Source of the DNA: Bacteroidota bacterium
GTDB taxonomy: Bacteria; Bacteroidota; Bacteroidia; Chitinophagales; Chitinophagaceae
Direction of reading: 5' to 3'
DNA length: 6,332 nt
Assembly (NCBI GenBank): GCA_029778965.1
Contig: JAKPBL010000318.1
Location: 1-6,332, forward strand
Each line of letters starts with the position of its first letter. Position 1 is the stretch's first letter. Made by a program: the position numbers and the translations under genes. Below the pieces are notes generated by a model, which was not told the origin of the DNA, did no database searches, and saw only the letters and a list, made by a program, of their open reading frames with translations. Shown in pieces: positions 5,199 through 6,332 of the stretch.

Positions 5199-6332
5199 TC
5201 AATAACCCGGGTTCTGATCCTTACTGCGATCCAATGCCTTATTCAGGTCGAATTCAATCAGGGGTATGGGCCAAAGCAAGTGCTTATCAGCTACTTCCCT
5301 TTGAATATTCCGTGGCATTATTTCTTTTACACGTCCTGAACGAACCAGGTCGAACCACCTTTTTCCTTCCAGTTGGAACTCATAGGCCCGCTCCTGCACC
5401 ACCAGGTCTGTAAAGGTTTCGGCATTATAATCGGCTGCTTTAAAATCAACGGACGACGGTGCATCGGGGCTATAGCCATAGGCGCGGCGGTGTACCTTAT
5501 TCAGCATTTCAACACCTTCTGCCGTGGGGCCGCCCGACTGTGCAGAAGCTTCTGCAAACAGAAGCAGCACTTCCGCATAACGATAACAGGGCAAACTGAA
5601 AGTGGCGATGGTCGCGGTGGGATTATTGTATTTTTTAGGCGAAATAATTCCTTCATTGGGGAAAGCCGGTTGCCCTGCCGTCCACGGTGTTAGTCTTGTT
5701 TCTTCTTTATACCAGTTGAACTTTTTCCTAAAATCGTCATCGTTCCATTCCTTGTAAAACCTCGAAGTATTTGTCCAGGTCAGAACGCCATAACCATTCG
5801 AGCCGAACCAGGGCGTCGTAATCTGCATGGTATAAAGCACCAACTGACTGGGACTGTTTTGATTGTAATGCAGGTAAAAGATCTCTTCTTTTGAATTGGC
5901 GCCCATACCGAATACTTTATTAAAGTCATCCGGAACAGCGACCGGCTCCAGGCTGTACACGCCGGCATTAATGACTTCTTTTGCCTTGGCGGCCGCATCG
6001 GTATATTTCGCCTGGTAGAACAACGCATCGGCAAGCAGGGTCTTGGCTGCCCACTTTGACGGTTTTCCGACCAAAGCAGGTTTTTCCGGCAGGTTGCTTT
6101 CTGCAAATGCAAGATCAGACATGATCAGGTCATACACTTGCTGCTTTGTTCCCTTCGGTATATTCATCGATTCATCGAGATTATCTTCGGTATGAATCGG
6201 CACACCAGCCCATCCCTTCACCAGTTGAAAATAGACGAAAGCCCGCATAAATCTGGCTTCGGCTATGTATGCCGTCTTTTGCTGTTCAGACAACACCGTT
6301 CCCCGCGGTACATAGTGAATCACCAGGTTGGC
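5199..6332 (-). CDS. SusD/RagB family outer-membrane nutrient-binding protein, N-terminus outside window
   Basis: An open frame enters from the right edge and ends at TGA 5201-5199, giving 377 visible residues. The GTG at 6323 is an internal valine (preceded by Ala-Asn-Leu), not a start. SusD features: AEARFMRAFVYFQLVKGWAGVP near the left of the fragment (TPR-like N-terminal part), then RYAEVLLLFAEA (visible 251-262), ERAYEFQLEGKRWFDLVRSG (from about 314) and the closing LWPIPLIEF to QNPGY, the standard SusD C-terminus. Family members are usually 450-600 residues, so about 100-200 residues, including the lipoprotein signal, lie outside. SusD proteins are surface lipoproteins that cap a SusC TonB-dependent transporter and bind its glycan; a susC gene is expected upstream. 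It precedes the ceramidase-like gene by 25 bp, so all three minus-strand genes probably form one operon. Confidence 0.94.
   Translation of the reverse strand, partial: ANLVIHYVPRGTVLSEQQKTAYIAEARFMRAFVYFQLVKGWAGVPIHTEDNLDESMNIPKGTKQQVYDLIMSDLAFAESNLPEKPALVGKPSKWAAKTLLADALFYQAKYTDAAAKAKEVINAGVYSLEPVAVPDDFNKVFGMGANSKEEIFYLHYNQNSPSQLVLYTMQITTPWFGSNGYGVLTWTNTSRFYKEWNDDDFRKKFNWYKEETRLTPWTAGQPAFPNEGIISPKKYNNPTATIATFSLPCYRYAEVLLLFAEASAQSGGPTAEGVEMLNKVHRRAYGYSPDAPSSVDFKAADYNAETFTDLVVQERAYEFQLEGKRWFDLVRSGRVKEIMPRNIQREVADKHLLWPIPLIEFDLNKALDRSKDQNPGY

Noticed and set aside
6321..6323. GTG as the start of the SusD gene
   Set aside because: The frame stays open to the window edge, and SusD proteins need a further N-terminal lipoprotein region, so this is an internal valine.

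Overview
The window looks like chromosomal DNA of a Bacteroidota bacterium, plausibly a Chitinophagaceae-type soil or plant-associated member. This rests on a SusD-family outer-membrane lipoprotein gene clustered with a secreted glycosidase, TAnnTTTG-type promoter elements, starts without Shine-Dalgarno sequences, and the match of each protein to families common in that phylum. The genus is an inference; no rRNA or other taxonomic marker is present.

Layout, left to right. (1) Bases 1-237, + strand: the last 78 codons of hemL, the glutamate-1-semialdehyde aminomutase of C5 haem biosynthesis, cut by the window edge. (2) Bases 232-314: a 33-bp direct repeat in two full copies plus a 17-bp third. 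The first copy contains the hemL stop codon and the third runs into the ATG of the next gene. Each copy carries TAACTTTG, a match to the Bacteroidota -7 promoter consensus. (3) Bases 313-1668, + strand: a complete AAA_14/DUF4143 ATPase with a PD-(D/E)XK-like C-terminal half. (4) Bases 1669-1757: a short convergent intergenic region with a hairpin followed by T residues (probable terminator) and four tandem heptamers. (5) Bases 1758-6332, - strand: the distal part of a polysaccharide-utilisation-type operon. In transcription order it holds a SusD/RagB protein (N-terminus outside the window), a secreted neutral-ceramidase-family metalloamidase homologue, and a secreted GH20 beta-N-acetylhexosaminidase homologue. 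A susC gene is expected beyond the right edge.

The three minus-strand genes are tightly packed: a 25-bp gap, then a 4-base overlap in which the GH20 gene starts with TTG inside the upstream TGA stop context. They are probably one transcript. SusD would bind a glycan or glycoconjugate at the surface, GH20 would remove terminal N-acetylhexosamine, and the ceramidase-like enzyme might cleave an amide bond in the same substrate. The pairing suggests an N-acylated amino sugar or glycosphingolipid-like substrate, but this is inference. The ceramidase-like protein lacks the catalytic-serine hexapeptide of true ceramidases, and the GH20 protein has an atypical second-strand motif.

The most unusual non-coding structure is the 33-bp promoter-like repeat array wedged between the hemL stop and the ATPase start. 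The proximal copy sits so close to the ATG that a transcript from it would be nearly or fully leaderless.
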